Shown: positions 53,178-62,776, counted from the first letter of the stretch. The stretch is DNA of 64,000 nucleotides from an uncultured Flavobacteriales bacterium (GCA_937899835.1 CALCCE010000138.1:181931-245930); one strand, 5' to 3'. Notes: generated by a model from the letters alone, not told the origin. Numbers and translations: made by a program.

Positions 53178-53579
53178 TCTGGTTTTACCTCAGATTTTCC
53201 AAACAGTTAACGATCCTCTGGTTCCCTGCTTGTTCTCATCTTTTTGCCGGCAAGCTTTACCAAAATTTAAATTCTTCTAAACACCCAAGTCTAAATCTGC
53301 ATGTTGAAAACTAAGGACGATTGTGGATTAATTTGAATTGACTACCCTGACATTTTTAGCAAATTTTGTAAAGTCGTCTTCCAGGGGGTAATTTCTTTCG
53401 CTTATCCCACCGCATTAGGGAATTCTACTTACAACTAATTGATTTTAAGCTACAAAACCACCAGCAGAACTGTTGTTAGCTGGCGTTTTTAGCTTCTATT
53501 ACTATCGCTGAGATGCATTTTTAATTGCGCTAAACAGTGATCATTTGGTACCAAATTAAAAGCCATACCCACGCCATAT
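53178..53579. other. 402-base gap upstream of the ATP-cone protein
   Basis: AT-rich and without a supportable gene on either strand. A weak 5-bp stem (CCAGC/GCTGG near 53460-53482) is followed by GTTTTTA and might act as a poor terminator for a transcript entering from the left. No tRNA or riboswitch was recognised. Confidence 0.4.
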
Positions 53580-54176
53580 ATGTACATAATCAAACGTGAC
53601 GGCCGTCGAGAATCCATTCAACTCGATAAGATTACTACACACATCAGCAAGCTGTGCAATGGATTGGATTCAACCGTTGATCCGATTGTGCTCTCTAAGA
53701 AAGTGATGGAGGAAGTTTACGATGGCATGACTACAATTGAGTTAAACCTCCTAATTGCAAGGATAGCTACTTCCCTTATCGGAAGGTATCCTGGTTATGC
53801 CTTGATTGCTTCGAGCGTTTCAGTATCTAATCTGGATAAAAACTCCAAACCATCGTTTTCGTCCACGATGGCCGACTTGTACAACTGCATAGCTACGAAC
53901 AGGGAAAAATCGTTACCTCAGTTGAATAGCGTAAATGTAGAATTCCTGGAGCGGAAGCAGGAGCTTTTGGACACCCAGGTCATTTACGAAGATGATTTCG
54001 GTGGCGATCGTTTCGTTTTCAATACTGTTGAAGGAGATCATCCTGTGAACACTGACCCCAATTTAATCGTCGACCGACAGCAAGCGCCTGCGCAGGAAAC
54101 ACCGGCATTGTCAATTAGCATATTCGGGCAAACCGACTACAGCACCCAACTACTTTCGGTTACCCGGAGTGCATAA
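53580..54176 (+). CDS. Orphan ATP-cone protein resembling the N-terminus of ribonucleotide reductase NrdA
   Basis: A 198-residue protein. Residues 1-90 are an ATP-cone: MYIIKRDGRRESIQLDKITTHISKLCNGLDSTVDPIVLSKKVMEEVYDGMTTIELNLLIARIATSLIGRYPGYALIASSVSVSNL. Up to about residue 150 the sequence keeps to the class I reductase large-subunit plan (NSKPSFSSTMADLYN, then a LDTQVIYEDDFGGDRFVFNTVE segment corresponding to the NrdA 'IIYDRDFxYDYFGFKTLE' region). It then departs into an unrelated 45-residue tail (DPNLIVDRQQAPAQETPALSISIFGQTDYSTQLLSV). The catalytic barrel and all reductase cysteines are absent. It is not simply cut, because the frame has its own stop and a distinct tail. It could be a free allosteric sensor or a degraded duplicate. 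Confidence 0.8.
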   Translation: MYIIKRDGRRESIQLDKITTHISKLCNGLDSTVDPIVLSKKVMEEVYDGMTTIELNLLIARIATSLIGRYPGYALIASSVSVSNLDKNSKPSFSSTMADLYNCIATNREKSLPQLNSVNVEFLERKQELLDTQVIYEDDFGGDRFVFNTVEGDHPVNTDPNLIVDRQQAPAQETPALSISIFGQTDYSTQLLSVTRSA

Positions 54177-54262
54177 CTAAAAACCGGGCCAACGTGACGC
54201 GTTAAGATTCAGTAACTCCCTGGATCACAATACTTTGTTGATAGAAAAATGGGCTCGGCAGC

Positions 54263-55378
54263 TTAACCCGACTCTCCAATGACCCGCTGATAAATCTCCA
54301 GGGTTTTTCGAGCAGTAGTGGCCTTGTCGAATTGTTTCAAGTGTTGCCAACCACCATCAACCAACTGTTGCCGTAGACCTGCATCATGGAGCAATGTTTT
54401 TACCCCTTCTGCCAACGACTTAGGATTTTTTACTTTTCCCAGCCAGCCTGTTTTTTGGTGCAAAATAATTTCGGGTATTCCACCGGCATTGGTAGCTACC
54501 ACGGGCACTTTACAAGCCAAAGCATCCAATATGGATGTTCCGAGTCCTTCCGTTTCTGAGGAAATGAGGAAGACATCTAACTCCGGTAAAATCTGTGGAA
54601 TATCTTTTCGAAAACCGGTAAATAGGATGGCGTTTTCTAACCCTTTGGACTTTACATAACTCCGCACTTCCTCTTCCATTGGACCTGTCCCAATGATAAA
54701 AAAGGTAGCTGGAAGGTTTTCTGCAACCAAAAGCTCCACGGTATCCACGAACGTAAAGTAATCTTTGTGGGGAGCAAGTGCGGCTACATTGCCAATCAAC
54801 GCATGCTCTTGCGGAACGTGATACGTTTCGCGCAAAGTGGTGCCTTTTTGCTCCGGTTGAAATCGACTCAGATCAATGCCCGAATGTACGGTGGTGAGTA
54901 TTTCTGGATTTTTTAATCCACGAGCGGTGATTTCTCGAATAGCATCTGAAACACAGATGATTTTAGCTACTTGATGGTGGTTGTACTTGTATTTAGAGAG
55001 CAGCGAATTGGAAATTGGAAAGTCAACCCTTCGGCTAACGACAATGGGAGCCCTGCACCCAAATAAGGTGGCGGCCATCACTGCAAACGTATGTGCATGA
55101 GAACCGTGTACGTGAACCACTGTGGGTTGAAACGACTTTTGAATACGCGCAAGTTGCCGTGCGAATGACCAGCTAAAGCTGCTTTTTCTGGGAAAAGCCG
55201 ACATCGGGAATTGGTGTTCCCGACAATGCTTTTCCATTGCCGAACCCTTGCTACATACCATGTGCTGCCGCACGTCAATGGCCTGTAATTCCTCCATTAA
55301 ATAGGCTGCTTGTTGCTCACCTCCCCGCCAGGAATGTGGAGTAACCACGTGTAAAACCGATGGAAGTGGCTCAGCCAT
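54263..55378 (-). CDS. Glycosyltransferase family 4 protein
   Basis: A 371-residue GT-B glycosyltransferase. The N-terminal acceptor domain begins VLHVVTPHSWRGGEQQAAYLMEEL, with VVHVHGSHAHTFAVMAATLFG (about 93-113). The C-terminal nucleotide-sugar domain (about 190-360) has IGNVAALAPHKDYFTFVDTVELL, FFIIGTGPMEEEV and the GT4 E-x7-E motif in SSETEGLGTSILDALACKVPVVATNAGGIPEII. No signal peptide, so cytoplasmic. The product overlaps the following glycosyltransferase gene by 8 bases and may take part in lipopolysaccharide or capsule core synthesis; sugar and acceptor are unknown. Confidence 0.88.
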   Translation of the reverse strand: MAEPLPSVLHVVTPHSWRGGEQQAAYLMEELQAIDVRQHMVCSKGSAMEKHCREHQFPMSAFPRKSSFSWSFARQLARIQKSFQPTVVHVHGSHAHTFAVMAATLFGCRAPIVVSRRVDFPISNSLLSKYKYNHHQVAKIICVSDAIREITARGLKNPEILTTVHSGIDLSRFQPEQKGTTLRETYHVPQEHALIGNVAALAPHKDYFTFVDTVELLVAENLPATFFIIGTGPMEEEVRSYVKSKGLENAILFTGFRKDIPQILPELDVFLISSETEGLGTSILDALACKVPVVATNAGGIPEIILHQKTGWLGKVKNPKSLAEGVKTLLHDAGLRQQLVDGGWQHLKQFDKATTARKTLEIYQRVIGESG

Positions 55379-56141
55379 TGGCCCTCAAGTGTTCCAGTTT
55401 ACGGTAGCGCAAATAACTCGCTTTGGCAGAAATGGTGCTGATTTTCCAACCCGCCCACCCGTCAAGGAATCCGAGTTTCAAAAAGTACATCCGCACAAAC
55501 CTTGAAAAGGCACTTAAAACTCCTGAAATGCGGCCACCCTTTTTTCCAGCCGCCAACATTTTCTGCGCGCCCAGATCGGTGTATTTCTCTACCCTGTCCA
55601 AGTGGTCTTTTACCGAATAGATGGAGTAATGCAACAAATCGCCTTGCAGGTGCTGTTTGGTGGGATTGCCCGAAAACTGAATTTCTTCGTGCACATAGTT
55701 TCCTTCCCAATTTGCCACTGACTTGGGGAACAGTCGCGCCTTCACATCGGGATACCAACCGCCATGGCGCACCCAATGGCCACAATAGTTGGTTAAACGA
55801 TTGAAGGAGTAGATGCCTTCCAAGCCCTTTCCTTTGGCTTTTTCTATCTCCAATTGCAACGCTGGTGACAGCGCCTCATCAGCATCAATGGAGAGTACAT
55901 ATTGGTGGTTTGCCAGCCCGTTGGCAAAGTTTTTTGTTTGGGCGTATCCGGCCCATTTTCGCTTGATAAATCGAACCTCATATTCCTCACAGATGGCTGC
56001 TGTACGGTCGGTAGAACAAGAATCTATCACAATGATCTCGTCTACCACCGGTTGGATAGAAGCCAGGCAACGACCAATGTTTCTTTCTTCATTCAGGGTA
56101 ATGATGACTGCAGAGATGGGCGTGGTCGCTGGACTGTCCAT
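55371..56141 (-). CDS. Glycosyltransferase family 2 (WaaE/KdtX-like)
   Basis: A 256-residue GT-A transferase. ISAVIITLNEERNIGRCLASIQ is followed by the nucleotide-binding DEIIVIDSCSTDRTAAI and the DxD region YVLSIDADEALSPAL. The central WVRHGGWYPDVKARLFPKSVANWEG is typical of the LPS core glucosyltransferase WaaE/KdtX group. The C-terminal half (HYSIYSVKDHLDRVEKYTDLGAQKMLAAGKKGG...MYFLKLGFLDGWAGWKIS) also fits that family. The start chosen is the ATG giving MDSPATTP, nine bases inside a TTG. It overlaps the GT4 gene by 8 bases and is transcribed before it. A role in lipopolysaccharide core assembly is inference from the family. Confidence 0.9.
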   Translation of the reverse strand: MDSPATTPISAVIITLNEERNIGRCLASIQPVVDEIIVIDSCSTDRTAAICEEYEVRFIKRKWAGYAQTKNFANGLANHQYVLSIDADEALSPALQLEIEKAKGKGLEGIYSFNRLTNYCGHWVRHGGWYPDVKARLFPKSVANWEGNYVHEEIQFSGNPTKQHLQGDLLHYSIYSVKDHLDRVEKYTDLGAQKMLAAGKKGGRISGVLSAFSRFVRMYFLKLGFLDGWAGWKISTISAKASYLRYRKLEHLRANG

Positions 56142-56244
56142 ACCTTGCAATGATACAGCAAATTATTGGCTTGTTGCCGCTTCAATTGGGCGAACGACAG
56201 AGATGGTATAGGTCAGATTTATTACATTGTAGGTGTTTGCAACT

Positions 56245-56694
56245 ATGAAAACCTTTCGAAGCGTATTAGTCGATGACGAGTGGCATGCCCGGCAAAATTT
56301 AAAGCTGCTGCTCGAACAATACTGTCCGCAAATTGAAGTAATAGATACTGCGGATGGACTGGCCTCTGGCTATGAATTGGTAAAAAAACATCAACCGGAT
56401 ATTTTATTTACCGATATCCGAATGCCTTCGGGAGCCGAAGGTTTCGAGCTGGTGACTTCCATTCCAAAAAAACAGCTTCAGGTAGTTTTTGTCACTGCTT
56501 TCAAAGGCTTTGCGGTAGACGCTTTGCAACGAAACCACATCGACTACCTCCTCAAACCAATTGATATCAAGGAATTGGTGCAACTCATTGAAAAAATAAT
56601 GGCCGACCGTGCGCGTTTCGAGGCATCACCAATCGCTTTTGAGAATTACCACAAGGCACTCGATCGGCTAGCGGATAGCCTTACAAATGGTTAG
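56245..56694 (+). CDS. Receiver-only response regulator (LytTR output domain absent)
   Basis: A 149-residue protein with a single CheY-like receiver domain: FRSVLVDDEWHARQNLKLLLEQYCP, the phospho-acceptor Asp in PDILFTDIRMPSG, a Thr in VVFVTAFKGFAV, and Lys in IDYLLKPIDIKEL. In close homologues this receiver is followed by a LytTR DNA-binding domain. Here the chain stops after a linker helix (SPIAFENYHKALDRLADSL), and the next gene begins 34 bases later, so the output domain is missing. The preferred start is the ATG at 56245, four codons after a GTG. It precedes a LytS-type sensor kinase, the natural partner. It may act by protein interaction or as a phosphate sink. Confidence 0.88.
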   Translation: MKTFRSVLVDDEWHARQNLKLLLEQYCPQIEVIDTADGLASGYELVKKHQPDILFTDIRMPSGAEGFELVTSIPKKQLQVVFVTAFKGFAVDALQRNHIDYLLKPIDIKELVQLIEKIMADRARFEASPIAFENYHKALDRLADSLTNG

Positions 56695-56714
56695 ATAACG
56701 GGAAAGGATAGGGC

Positions 56715-56722
56715 TATATTTG
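56715..56722 (+). promoter_or_regulatory. -7 promoter element (TATATTTG) of the sensor kinase gene
   Basis: Perfect TAnnTTTG ending 6 bases before the ATG at 56729 and overlapping an in-frame TTG at 56720, which supports the ATG as start and a nearly leaderless message. Confidence 0.5.
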
Positions 56723-56728
56723 CAGGAT

Positions 56729-59700
56729 ATGAAGGGATTGAAAGTTGGCTTGGCCTTGCTGCTGCTGTGGTTAGGACTCTGTTTTGAAAGGCAGGCCCTG
56801 GCACAGCAATATAACTTCATTTCGTATTCGATTGAAGAAGGGCTGGCCCAAAGTCAGGTGCAGGCCATGTACCAAGACCAAAAAGGCTATTTGTGGATTG
56901 GTACCTACGGAGGCGTGAGCCGATTCGATGGCTTGAATTTCACCAATTTTTCTACCGACGATGGCCTCTTGTACAATCAGGTCAATGCCATTACAGAAGA
57001 TGTGAACGGTACCCTTTGGTTGGGATCATTGGGTGGCCTGATGCAGTTTGACGGCACTCGCTTTATTACCTATCCTTTTCTTGAGAACCTCAGCGACAAC
57101 TTTATTTACGACCTCTCATCCAGTGCCGACGGAGGTTTGTGGCTGGCCATTGAACGCGGTGGTTTGGCCTACTTCAAAGACGGTCAATTTAAGCATTACC
57201 ATGAGGCAGACGGGCTACCTCATGAACACATTCGCACCTTGTATTGCGATGATGAAAACCTGCTTTGGTTTGGTTCACGCCGGGGATTAGGCTACCTGCA
57301 AAACGGTGAAATATCGATTGTAGACCACCCTATACTGGCCACTGCGAGTATCAGCGACATTACACGCGATCGGAAAGGTAATTTTTGGATCTGCACCTTC
57401 GGAGATGGGGTTTTTCGGTTCGACGGGAACAATTTCACGCAATACAGTCTTCCCGATGGCATGTTGAGCAACACCATTCGATCGGCCAACGAAGATGCTC
57501 AAGGCAATCTTTGGTTTTCCACTAAAGCAGGAGCCATCCGCTACGATGGCAAGCAGTTCACCAACTTTACTCAGGAAGACGGGCTGCCCGATCAAAATTT
57601 GAAAGTAATGCTTACCGATCAGGAGGGGAACCTCTGGATTGGTACTGATGGAGCTGGTATTTGCCGATACAGTGGCGAGGCTTTTGTGAGCTTCACCAAC
57701 AAAGAAGGATTAACCAACAACAAGATCATGGCCATCGCCGAGGATCACCTCGGCAACTATTGGTTTTCCACCTATGGCAATGGTGCTTGTAAATACTGGG
57801 TTGATGCCAACGGAGAGGAGCAGGTAGAAGTTTTCTCCACCGAAAACGGACTTCCCAACAATACAGTATGGTCCATTTACCACGATAGCAAAAACCGGAT
57901 GTGGTTTGGCACCTCAGGCGGTCTGGCATGGTATGAGGATGGCGCATTTCAAACGATCAACACCACTCCCGGACAACCCTTCCGAAATGTGAAGTCCATT
58001 TTTGAAGACCAGGAAGGCAAACTATGGTTTTCCACTACAGATGGGGTCATTATTTTAGAGGGTGACTCCTTCACCTACCATGAGGAGTTTCTTGGCCAAG
58101 AGCTTATCAATGTTAGAGACGTTCTCGAAGATCAGAATGGAAGTATTTGGGTAGCCACCAATGACGGTGTGTTGCAACTCAACGGAAATGAAGTTCAGTT
58201 GTACAGTGAAGCCGCCGGATTGTCCAACGACATCGTATACAGCCTCGAATTGGATGCGCAGAGCCAACTTTGGGCAGCTACCAGCAACGGACTCAGCTTT
58301 TTCGATGGGGATTCCATCATTGTGCTTCGTGTAGGCAACGACTTCAATTCAAATTCCATCAATTTCATGGTAGCCGACAACCAAAACCAGCTTTGGTTGG
58401 GTACCAACAATGGCATTTATCAATTGGACATCGATGCTTTTAAGCAATCGCGAACGGCCAAATTCGTGCATTATACCCGATCTGACGGAGTAACCAGCCT
58501 GGAATGTAACCTCAATGCCACCTACCTGGACAAGCAAAACAAATTGTGGTTTGGAACTACCGCCGGAGCCATCCGATACGACCCCGACAAACGTCAAGGT
58601 TTTGATACCAACATACCTGTGATTCACATTACCGGGTTGCGCCTGTTGCTCCAAAAAACCGATTGGTCTGCCAATGCGGAAGGGATCAGTTCCTCTACCG
58701 GGCTGCCCACCAACCTAAATCTTTACTACAACCAGAATCACCTTACTTTCGATTACATCGGAATTCAACTGCACAACCCGGGCCGAGTAGCTTATCAATA
58801 CAAATTGGTGGGTTTTGACGAGGATTGGCTTCCGATGACGAATGCCACTTTTGCCACCTACAGTAACCTTTCCGATGGCGACTATTCGTTTGTAGTAAGA
58901 GCATCAAACGGCGTGGGCGGCTGGACGGAATCCCCTGCCACCTTTAGCTTCTACATCGCTCCCCCATTTTGGAAAACCTGGTGGTTTTTCACAATTTGCT
59001 CCCTTTTTCTAATTGGAATCGGGTTTGGACTATTTAAATGGCTGGAAGGTATTCGAAAGCGCAAAAAAGAAACCCAGCAATTGGTGTATTCCAGTAGAAT
59101 GATGAAGCTGGAGCAACAGACCTTAAATGCCAGTATGAACCGGCATTTTATTTTCAATGCGCTCAATTCTATTCAATACTACATCAACTCTCAGGATCGG
59201 CTTGCTGCCAACATGTACCTGTCGAATTTTGCGGAGTTGATCCGTAAAAACCTGGACAGTTCACAAACGGCTACTGTATGCCTTGCCGAAGAATTGGAAC
59301 GGCTTCGCCTTTACCTCACCCTCGAACACATGCGGTTCACCGATAAGTTCGAATACCAAATTGATGTTGACCGCTCCATTGATGCCGAACGGGTGATGAT
59401 TCCCGCTATGCTGCTACAACCCTATGTCGAGAACTCCATTTGGCATGGCATCTTACCCAAAGCAGAGAAGGGCACCATTTCCATTAGCATAGATCGCTAC
59501 GAGCAAGATGGCATATCTTTTGTTATCGAAGACGATGGAATTGGCATCAATACCAGTCGCCGGAACAAGAAAGACTTTGATCAGGGGCACATTTCTAAAG
59601 GGATGCAAATCACTGAAGGGAGAATCAACCTGATGCAGAAAATGTCGAATCGCGAAGTATTTGTTAAAGGTCCCTATGAAATCCACGATTCTGGAAACTA

Positions 59701-59761
59701 TCCGAAGGGAACACGCGTAGAAATAGTCCTGCCAATTGACGAGACTTATCAGAGAATTTAA
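56729..59761 (+). CDS. Two-component-regulator-propeller / Y_Y_Y sensor histidine kinase (LytS-type)
   Basis: A 1010-residue membrane sensor. Signal peptide at 1-24 (MKGLKVGLALLLLWLGLCFERQAL). A periplasmic two-bladed propeller array of Reg_prop repeats (about 30-620) has G-L-x(N/D)xxV..I..D..GxLW-x(G/S)T motifs repeated about 14 times or more. A Y_Y_Y domain (about 660-745) has LTFDYIGIQLHNPGRVAYQYKLVGFDEDW. One transmembrane helix follows (about 752-772, WWFFTICSLFLIGIGFGLF). The cytoplasmic part is a His_kinase domain with the H-box MNRHFIFNALNSIQYYI and a HATPase (LLQPYVENSIWHGILPKAEKG...FVIEDDGIGI). Unlike hybrid systems of this type, it has no receiver or HTH. The receiver-only protein directly upstream is the likely partner; the stimulus is unknown, often polysaccharide-related in this class. 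Confidence 0.9.
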   Translation: MKGLKVGLALLLLWLGLCFERQALAQQYNFISYSIEEGLAQSQVQAMYQDQKGYLWIGTYGGVSRFDGLNFTNFSTDDGLLYNQVNAITEDVNGTLWLGSLGGLMQFDGTRFITYPFLENLSDNFIYDLSSSADGGLWLAIERGGLAYFKDGQFKHYHEADGLPHEHIRTLYCDDENLLWFGSRRGLGYLQNGEISIVDHPILATASISDITRDRKGNFWICTFGDGVFRFDGNNFTQYSLPDGMLSNTIRSANEDAQGNLWFSTKAGAIRYDGKQFTNFTQEDGLPDQNLKVMLTDQEGNLWIGTDGAGICRYSGEAFVSFTNKEGLTNNKIMAIAEDHLGNYWFSTYGNGACKYWVDANGEEQVEVFSTENGLPNNTVWSIYHDSKNRMWFGTSGGLAWYEDGAFQTINTTPGQPFRNVKSIFEDQEGKLWFSTTDGVIILEGDSFTYHEEFLGQELINVRDVLEDQNGSIWVATNDGVLQLNGNEVQLYSEAAGLSNDIVYSLELDAQSQLWAATSNGLSFFDGDSIIVLRVGNDFNSNSINFMVADNQNQLWLGTNNGIYQLDIDAFKQSRTAKFVHYTRSDGVTSLECNLNATYLDKQNKLWFGTTAGAIRYDPDKRQGFDTNIPVIHITGLRLLLQKTDWSANAEGISSSTGLPTNLNLYYNQNHLTFDYIGIQLHNPGRVAYQYKLVGFDEDWLPMTNATFATYSNLSDGDYSFVVRASNGVGGWTESPATFSFYIAPPFWKTWWFFTICSLFLIGIGFGLFKWLEGIRKRKKETQQLVYSSRMMKLEQQTLNASMNRHFIFNALNSIQYYINSQDRLAANMYLSNFAELIRKNLDSSQTATVCLAEELERLRLYLTLEHMRFTDKFEYQIDVDRSIDAERVMIPAMLLQPYVENSIWHGILPKAEKGTISISIDRYEQDGISFVIEDDGIGINTSRRNKKDFDQGHISKGMQITEGRINLMQKMSNREVFVKGPYEIHDSGNYPKGTRVEIVLPIDETYQRI

Positions 59762-59768
59762 AAAGCAG

Positions 59769-59799
59769 TTGACAGAAAATAAAAAAATGTGTATTTTCG
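59769..59799 (+). promoter_or_regulatory. Promoter: TTG-N20-TATTTTCG ahead of the acidic lipoprotein gene
   Basis: -33 TTG (59769-59771) and -7 TATTTTCG (59792-59799; one mismatch) with 20-base spacing, 34 bases upstream of the ATG at 59834. An upstream in-frame start at 59789 would fall before the transcription start. Confidence 0.55.
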
Positions 59800-59833
59800 T
59801 TTGTTCTCTGTGGACTGCACAGTTGAAAGTAAG

Positions 59834-60208
59834 ATGAAAGCAATCAAGCAAATATTAAGCACACTTCTCCTAATCATGGCCTTAGGTGTTTTCCTAAGCT
59901 CATGCCAAAAGGATGAAGACATGTTTAATCCTGCCAACGGATTAGATGATGCCAGCTTGAGAACTTATCAAGGAAATCATTCCAGTGGGTATTCCAGCCA
60001 ATCCAACGGTGGAAGTACTGGCGATCCTAATCCCGGAGGTGGCGATCCAACCATTAAAGATGGAGACGACACTGAAGATGATGATGACGACGATCAAATT
60101 AAGGATGGAGATGATACCGAAGACGATGACGATGATGATGCAACTTTCATCGTAATTCCAGGACATCAAAATCTACCTGGAGTGTCCAGTCAAGCGTCTG
60201 ACCAATAA
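59834..60208 (+). CDS. Small acidic lipoprotein with two identical 14-residue Asp-rich repeats
   Basis: A 124-residue lipoprotein. Signal peptide MKAIKQILSTLLLIMALGVFLSSC with lipobox LSSC (Cys at residue 24), then a Ser/Gly/Asn-rich linker (HSSGYSSQSNGGSTGDPNPGGGDP). Two identical tandem units follow, IKDGDDTEDDDDDD, separated by one Gln (60053-60094 and 60098-60139), then a hydrophobic end (FIVIPGHQNLPGV). The Asp-rich units could bind Ca2+, but they are not a classic EF-hand or RTX. The start chosen is the ATG at the sixteenth codon of the longest frame, for signal-peptide and promoter reasons. No family is recognised. A terminator follows. Confidence 0.72.
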   Translation: MKAIKQILSTLLLIMALGVFLSSCQKDEDMFNPANGLDDASLRTYQGNHSSGYSSQSNGGSTGDPNPGGGDPTIKDGDDTEDDDDDDQIKDGDDTEDDDDDDATFIVIPGHQNLPGVSSQASDQ

Positions 60209-60232
60209 GGAAGTAATAAGTACTTCATTTGT

Positions 60233-60258
60233 AAGCTCCTGATGCAGGGGCTTTTTTT
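60233..60258 (+). terminator. Intrinsic terminator after the acidic lipoprotein gene
   Basis: AAGCTCCT (60233-60240) pairs with AGGGGCTT (60246-60253) including one T-G pair, 5-base loop, followed by seven T counted from the end of the stem. Confidence 0.85.
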
Positions 60259-60262
60259 GTGC

Positions 60263-62776
60263 CTATTCCTGAAAGTAAATCCTTCGTACCCGGTGCGAAA
60301 TACCAGATAGAATTTCATACGGAATGGTATCAAGGGTAGTAGACATTGCAGTAATAGGATGTGCTGGCCCAAAAACCACTACCTCATCTCCTTCAGAAAC
60401 GTCAATTCCAGTCACATCCAGCATGGTCATGTCCATGCAAACGTTTCCAATGATAGGGGCGAGCTTTCCGTTCACCCACATGTTGCCTTTTCCTTTACTC
60501 AGCTGCCGGCTCAAACCATCAGCATACCCAATGGCTACGGTGGCTACTTTGGTGGAAGCGGTTGTGATGGCTGCTCTACCATAGCCTATGGAAGCACCAG
60601 CCGGCAGGGTCTTGATTTGTGAAACTACCGTTCGCAGTGTAGCGGTTGGTTGTAAAAAACTTTGTTCAGTCGAATTCACACCGATTCCGTGTAAGCCAAT
60701 TCCCAAGCGCACCATGTCGAATTGTGCTTCCGGGAAACGCTGAATACCAGCAGAGTTCAGGCAATGCCGCATAACTGGATAGTCCAAGCGGTCGGTCAAT
60801 TTTTCAGTAAGTTTTTCGAATTTTTGTATTTGTGCTTTGGTAAAATCGTCTTCCGCAGGATCATCGCTGGAAGACAAATGCGTAAAAATCGATTGCACCT
60901 TTAAGTTGGGCCAATGGGGCAATTGATCCAGCAGCGGAGCCATTTCATTTTCTTCAAAGCCAAGACGGTGCATCCCGGTGTCCAACTTTAAGTGAATTGG
61001 ATATGGTGTACCTTCAAAAAAGGGACTTTTTTGTAAGTCGTTGGCAAAACGCAAAAAGCTATCCAAGCGGTATATTTCCGGCTCAAGGCGATAACGAATC
61101 ATGGCCTCGTAGCTGTTAGGGTCGGGATTCATCACCATAATCGGCAAATTGACCCCTGCCTGACGGAGCGCTACACCTTCGTCGGTGTAGGCCACAGCTA
61201 AGTAATCTACGCGGTGAAAGGCCAGTAAATTGGCAATTTCATGGGCTCCACTTCCGTAAGAAAACGCTTTTACCATGACCATGACCCGCGTATCTGGCTG
61301 TAGTTTGGAGCGGAAGTGGTTGAGATTATGAACCATGGCTTCCAGATTGATCTCCAAAACCGTTTCATGGTGTTCCCGCTGCAAAACCCGGGAAATCCGC
61401 TCAAACTCAAAAGGTCGGGCGCCCTTGATAAGAACCGCTCGGTTTTGGAAAAAAAGCTGGCTTCTGTGCTCAAAAAATTCGGCGATGGACCGGAAAATAA
61501 TTTTTTGTGGTAATTGAAATTTTTCGCTTTGCCGGTGCATGGCCGGACCAACTCCAATGAGTTGCTCTACTCCATGCTGGTGCAACAGGTCAGCAATTTG
61601 CTCATAAAGTGCTTCTTCTCGCTGCCCACTCCCTAAGACATCGGAGAGGATCACTACTTTTTCAGGATGTTGGGTTTGCTGATCGAGTAAATCCAGTGCA
61701 ACAGTGAGTGACCCTAAATCTGAATTGTAACTGTCATTGATCAAGGTACAGTTGTTGACCCCTTGCCGGATCTCAAGTCGCATGGCTACGGGGGTCAATC
61801 GCGCCATCCGATCAGTTACGACTTTGGCAGTGTATCCGTGCACCAACAAATAAAGAGCACAATGGAGGCTGTTTTCTATGGAGGCCTGATCACTGAAAGG
61901 AATGAAATAGGTAAAGGTGGGTTCCTCACGAAATTTCACCGTCACATTGATTCCATCATCGGCATTCTCGGTAGAAAGCAAGCGTAACGTAGCCGCTTCC
62001 ACTTTCGACCAGGTCCATCGAACCAGATCAGAACGAAGTCCACTATCGTTTTGCTCAACGGCCGTATGAATCAATTCGTGATCCTTGCAGTAAAACAAGG
62101 TTTTACAATTTTTGAAGAGTTGAAGTTTTTCGTGCACCTTTTGCCCCAGGTGATCAAAATTCTCCTGGTGTGCGCTACCAATGTTCGCAAAAAGACCTTC
62201 GTCAGGTTGAATAACGGCTTCCAGGAAAGCCATTTCTCCAGGTTGAGAAATTCCAGCTTCAAAAATGCCCAGCTCGTTCGTTTCCTGAAGGTTCCAAACC
62301 GATAGAGGCACCCCTACCTGAGAGTTATAGCTTTTAGGACTACGAACAATGTCCAGGTCTTCGCGAAGCAGCTGAAAAAGCCATTCTTTCAAAACGGTTT
62401 TTCCGTTACTACCAGTAATGGCCAGCACTTTTGCCTGCGTAAACTGGCTACGGTGTTTGCCAGCTAAGGTTTGCAGCGCACGCAGTGAATTGGATACCTG
62501 CCAAAATATTCCTTCAGAATAGGGACCAAGATCAGCCGGCAACTCCTCTACCACAAATGCACGCACTCCTTTTTGATACAAATCGTGTAGGTAGCGATGT
62601 CCATCGTGACGTTCTCCATGAATGGCGAAAAAAATGGAACTGGCGGGATCGGATAACTTACGGCTGTCGATTAATAAGCTGCTTAGACCAGACAACGCAT
62701 TGGAACCGGTGGCTGAAACTTCGAGTAGGGAAGAAATTGCTTCGCTATGGTAAGCTTGGGAAGGCATTTGAATCAA
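60263..62776 (-). CDS. Bifunctional UDP-MurNAc-tripeptide:D-Ala-D-Ala ligase / alanine racemase (MurF-Alr fusion)
   Basis: An 837-residue fusion. The N-terminal half (about 1-450) is a MurF: Mur ligase N-domain, then the P-loop [21 protein letters not shown] and the central block [43 protein letters not shown]. The [17 protein letters not shown] ligand motif also belongs to it. The C-terminal half (about 460-837) is a PLP-dependent alanine racemase: [36 protein letters not shown] with the PLP Lys, [15 protein letters not shown], and [11 protein letters not shown] with [12 protein letters not shown]. It supplies both D-alanine and its ligation in the cytoplasmic stage of peptidoglycan synthesis. 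This fusion is usual in Bacteroidota. It overlaps the tdk stop by 4 bases (ATGA), so translation is coupled. Confidence 0.96.
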   Translation of the reverse strand: MIQMPSQAYHSEAISSLLEVSATGSNALSGLSSLLIDSRKLSDPASSIFFAIHGERHDGHRYLHDLYQKGVRAFVVEELPADLGPYSEGIFWQVSNSLRALQTLAGKHRSQFTQAKVLAITGSNGKTVLKEWLFQLLREDLDIVRSPKSYNSQVGVPLSVWNLQETNELGIFEAGISQPGEMAFLEAVIQPDEGLFANIGSAHQENFDHLGQKVHEKLQLFKNCKTLFYCKDHELIHTAVEQNDSGLRSDLVRWTWSKVEAATLRLLSTENADDGINVTVKFREEPTFTYFIPFSDQASIENSLHCALYLLVHGYTAKVVTDRMARLTPVAMRLEIRQGVNNCTLINDSYNSDLGSLTVALDLLDQQTQHPEKVVILSDVLGSGQREEALYEQIADLLHQHGVEQLIGVGPAMHRQSEKFQLPQKIIFRSIAEFFEHRSQLFFQNRAVLIKGARPFEFERISRVLQREHHETVLEINLEAMVHNLNHFRSKLQPDTRVMVMVKAFSYGSGAHEIANLLAFHRVDYLAVAYTDEGVALRQAGVNLPIMVMNPDPNSYEAMIRYRLEPEIYRLDSFLRFANDLQKSPFFEGTPYPIHLKLDTGMHRLGFEENEMAPLLDQLPHWPNLKVQSIFTHLSSSDDPAEDDFTKAQIQKFEKLTEKLTDRLDYPVMRHCLNSAGIQRFPEAQFDMVRLGIGLHGIGVNSTEQSFLQPTATLRTVVSQIKTLPAGASIGYGRAAITTASTKVATVAIGYADGLSRQLSKGKGNMWVNGKLAPIIGNVCMDMTMLDVTGIDVSEGDEVVVFGPAHPITAMSTTLDTIPYEILSGISHRVRRIYFQE

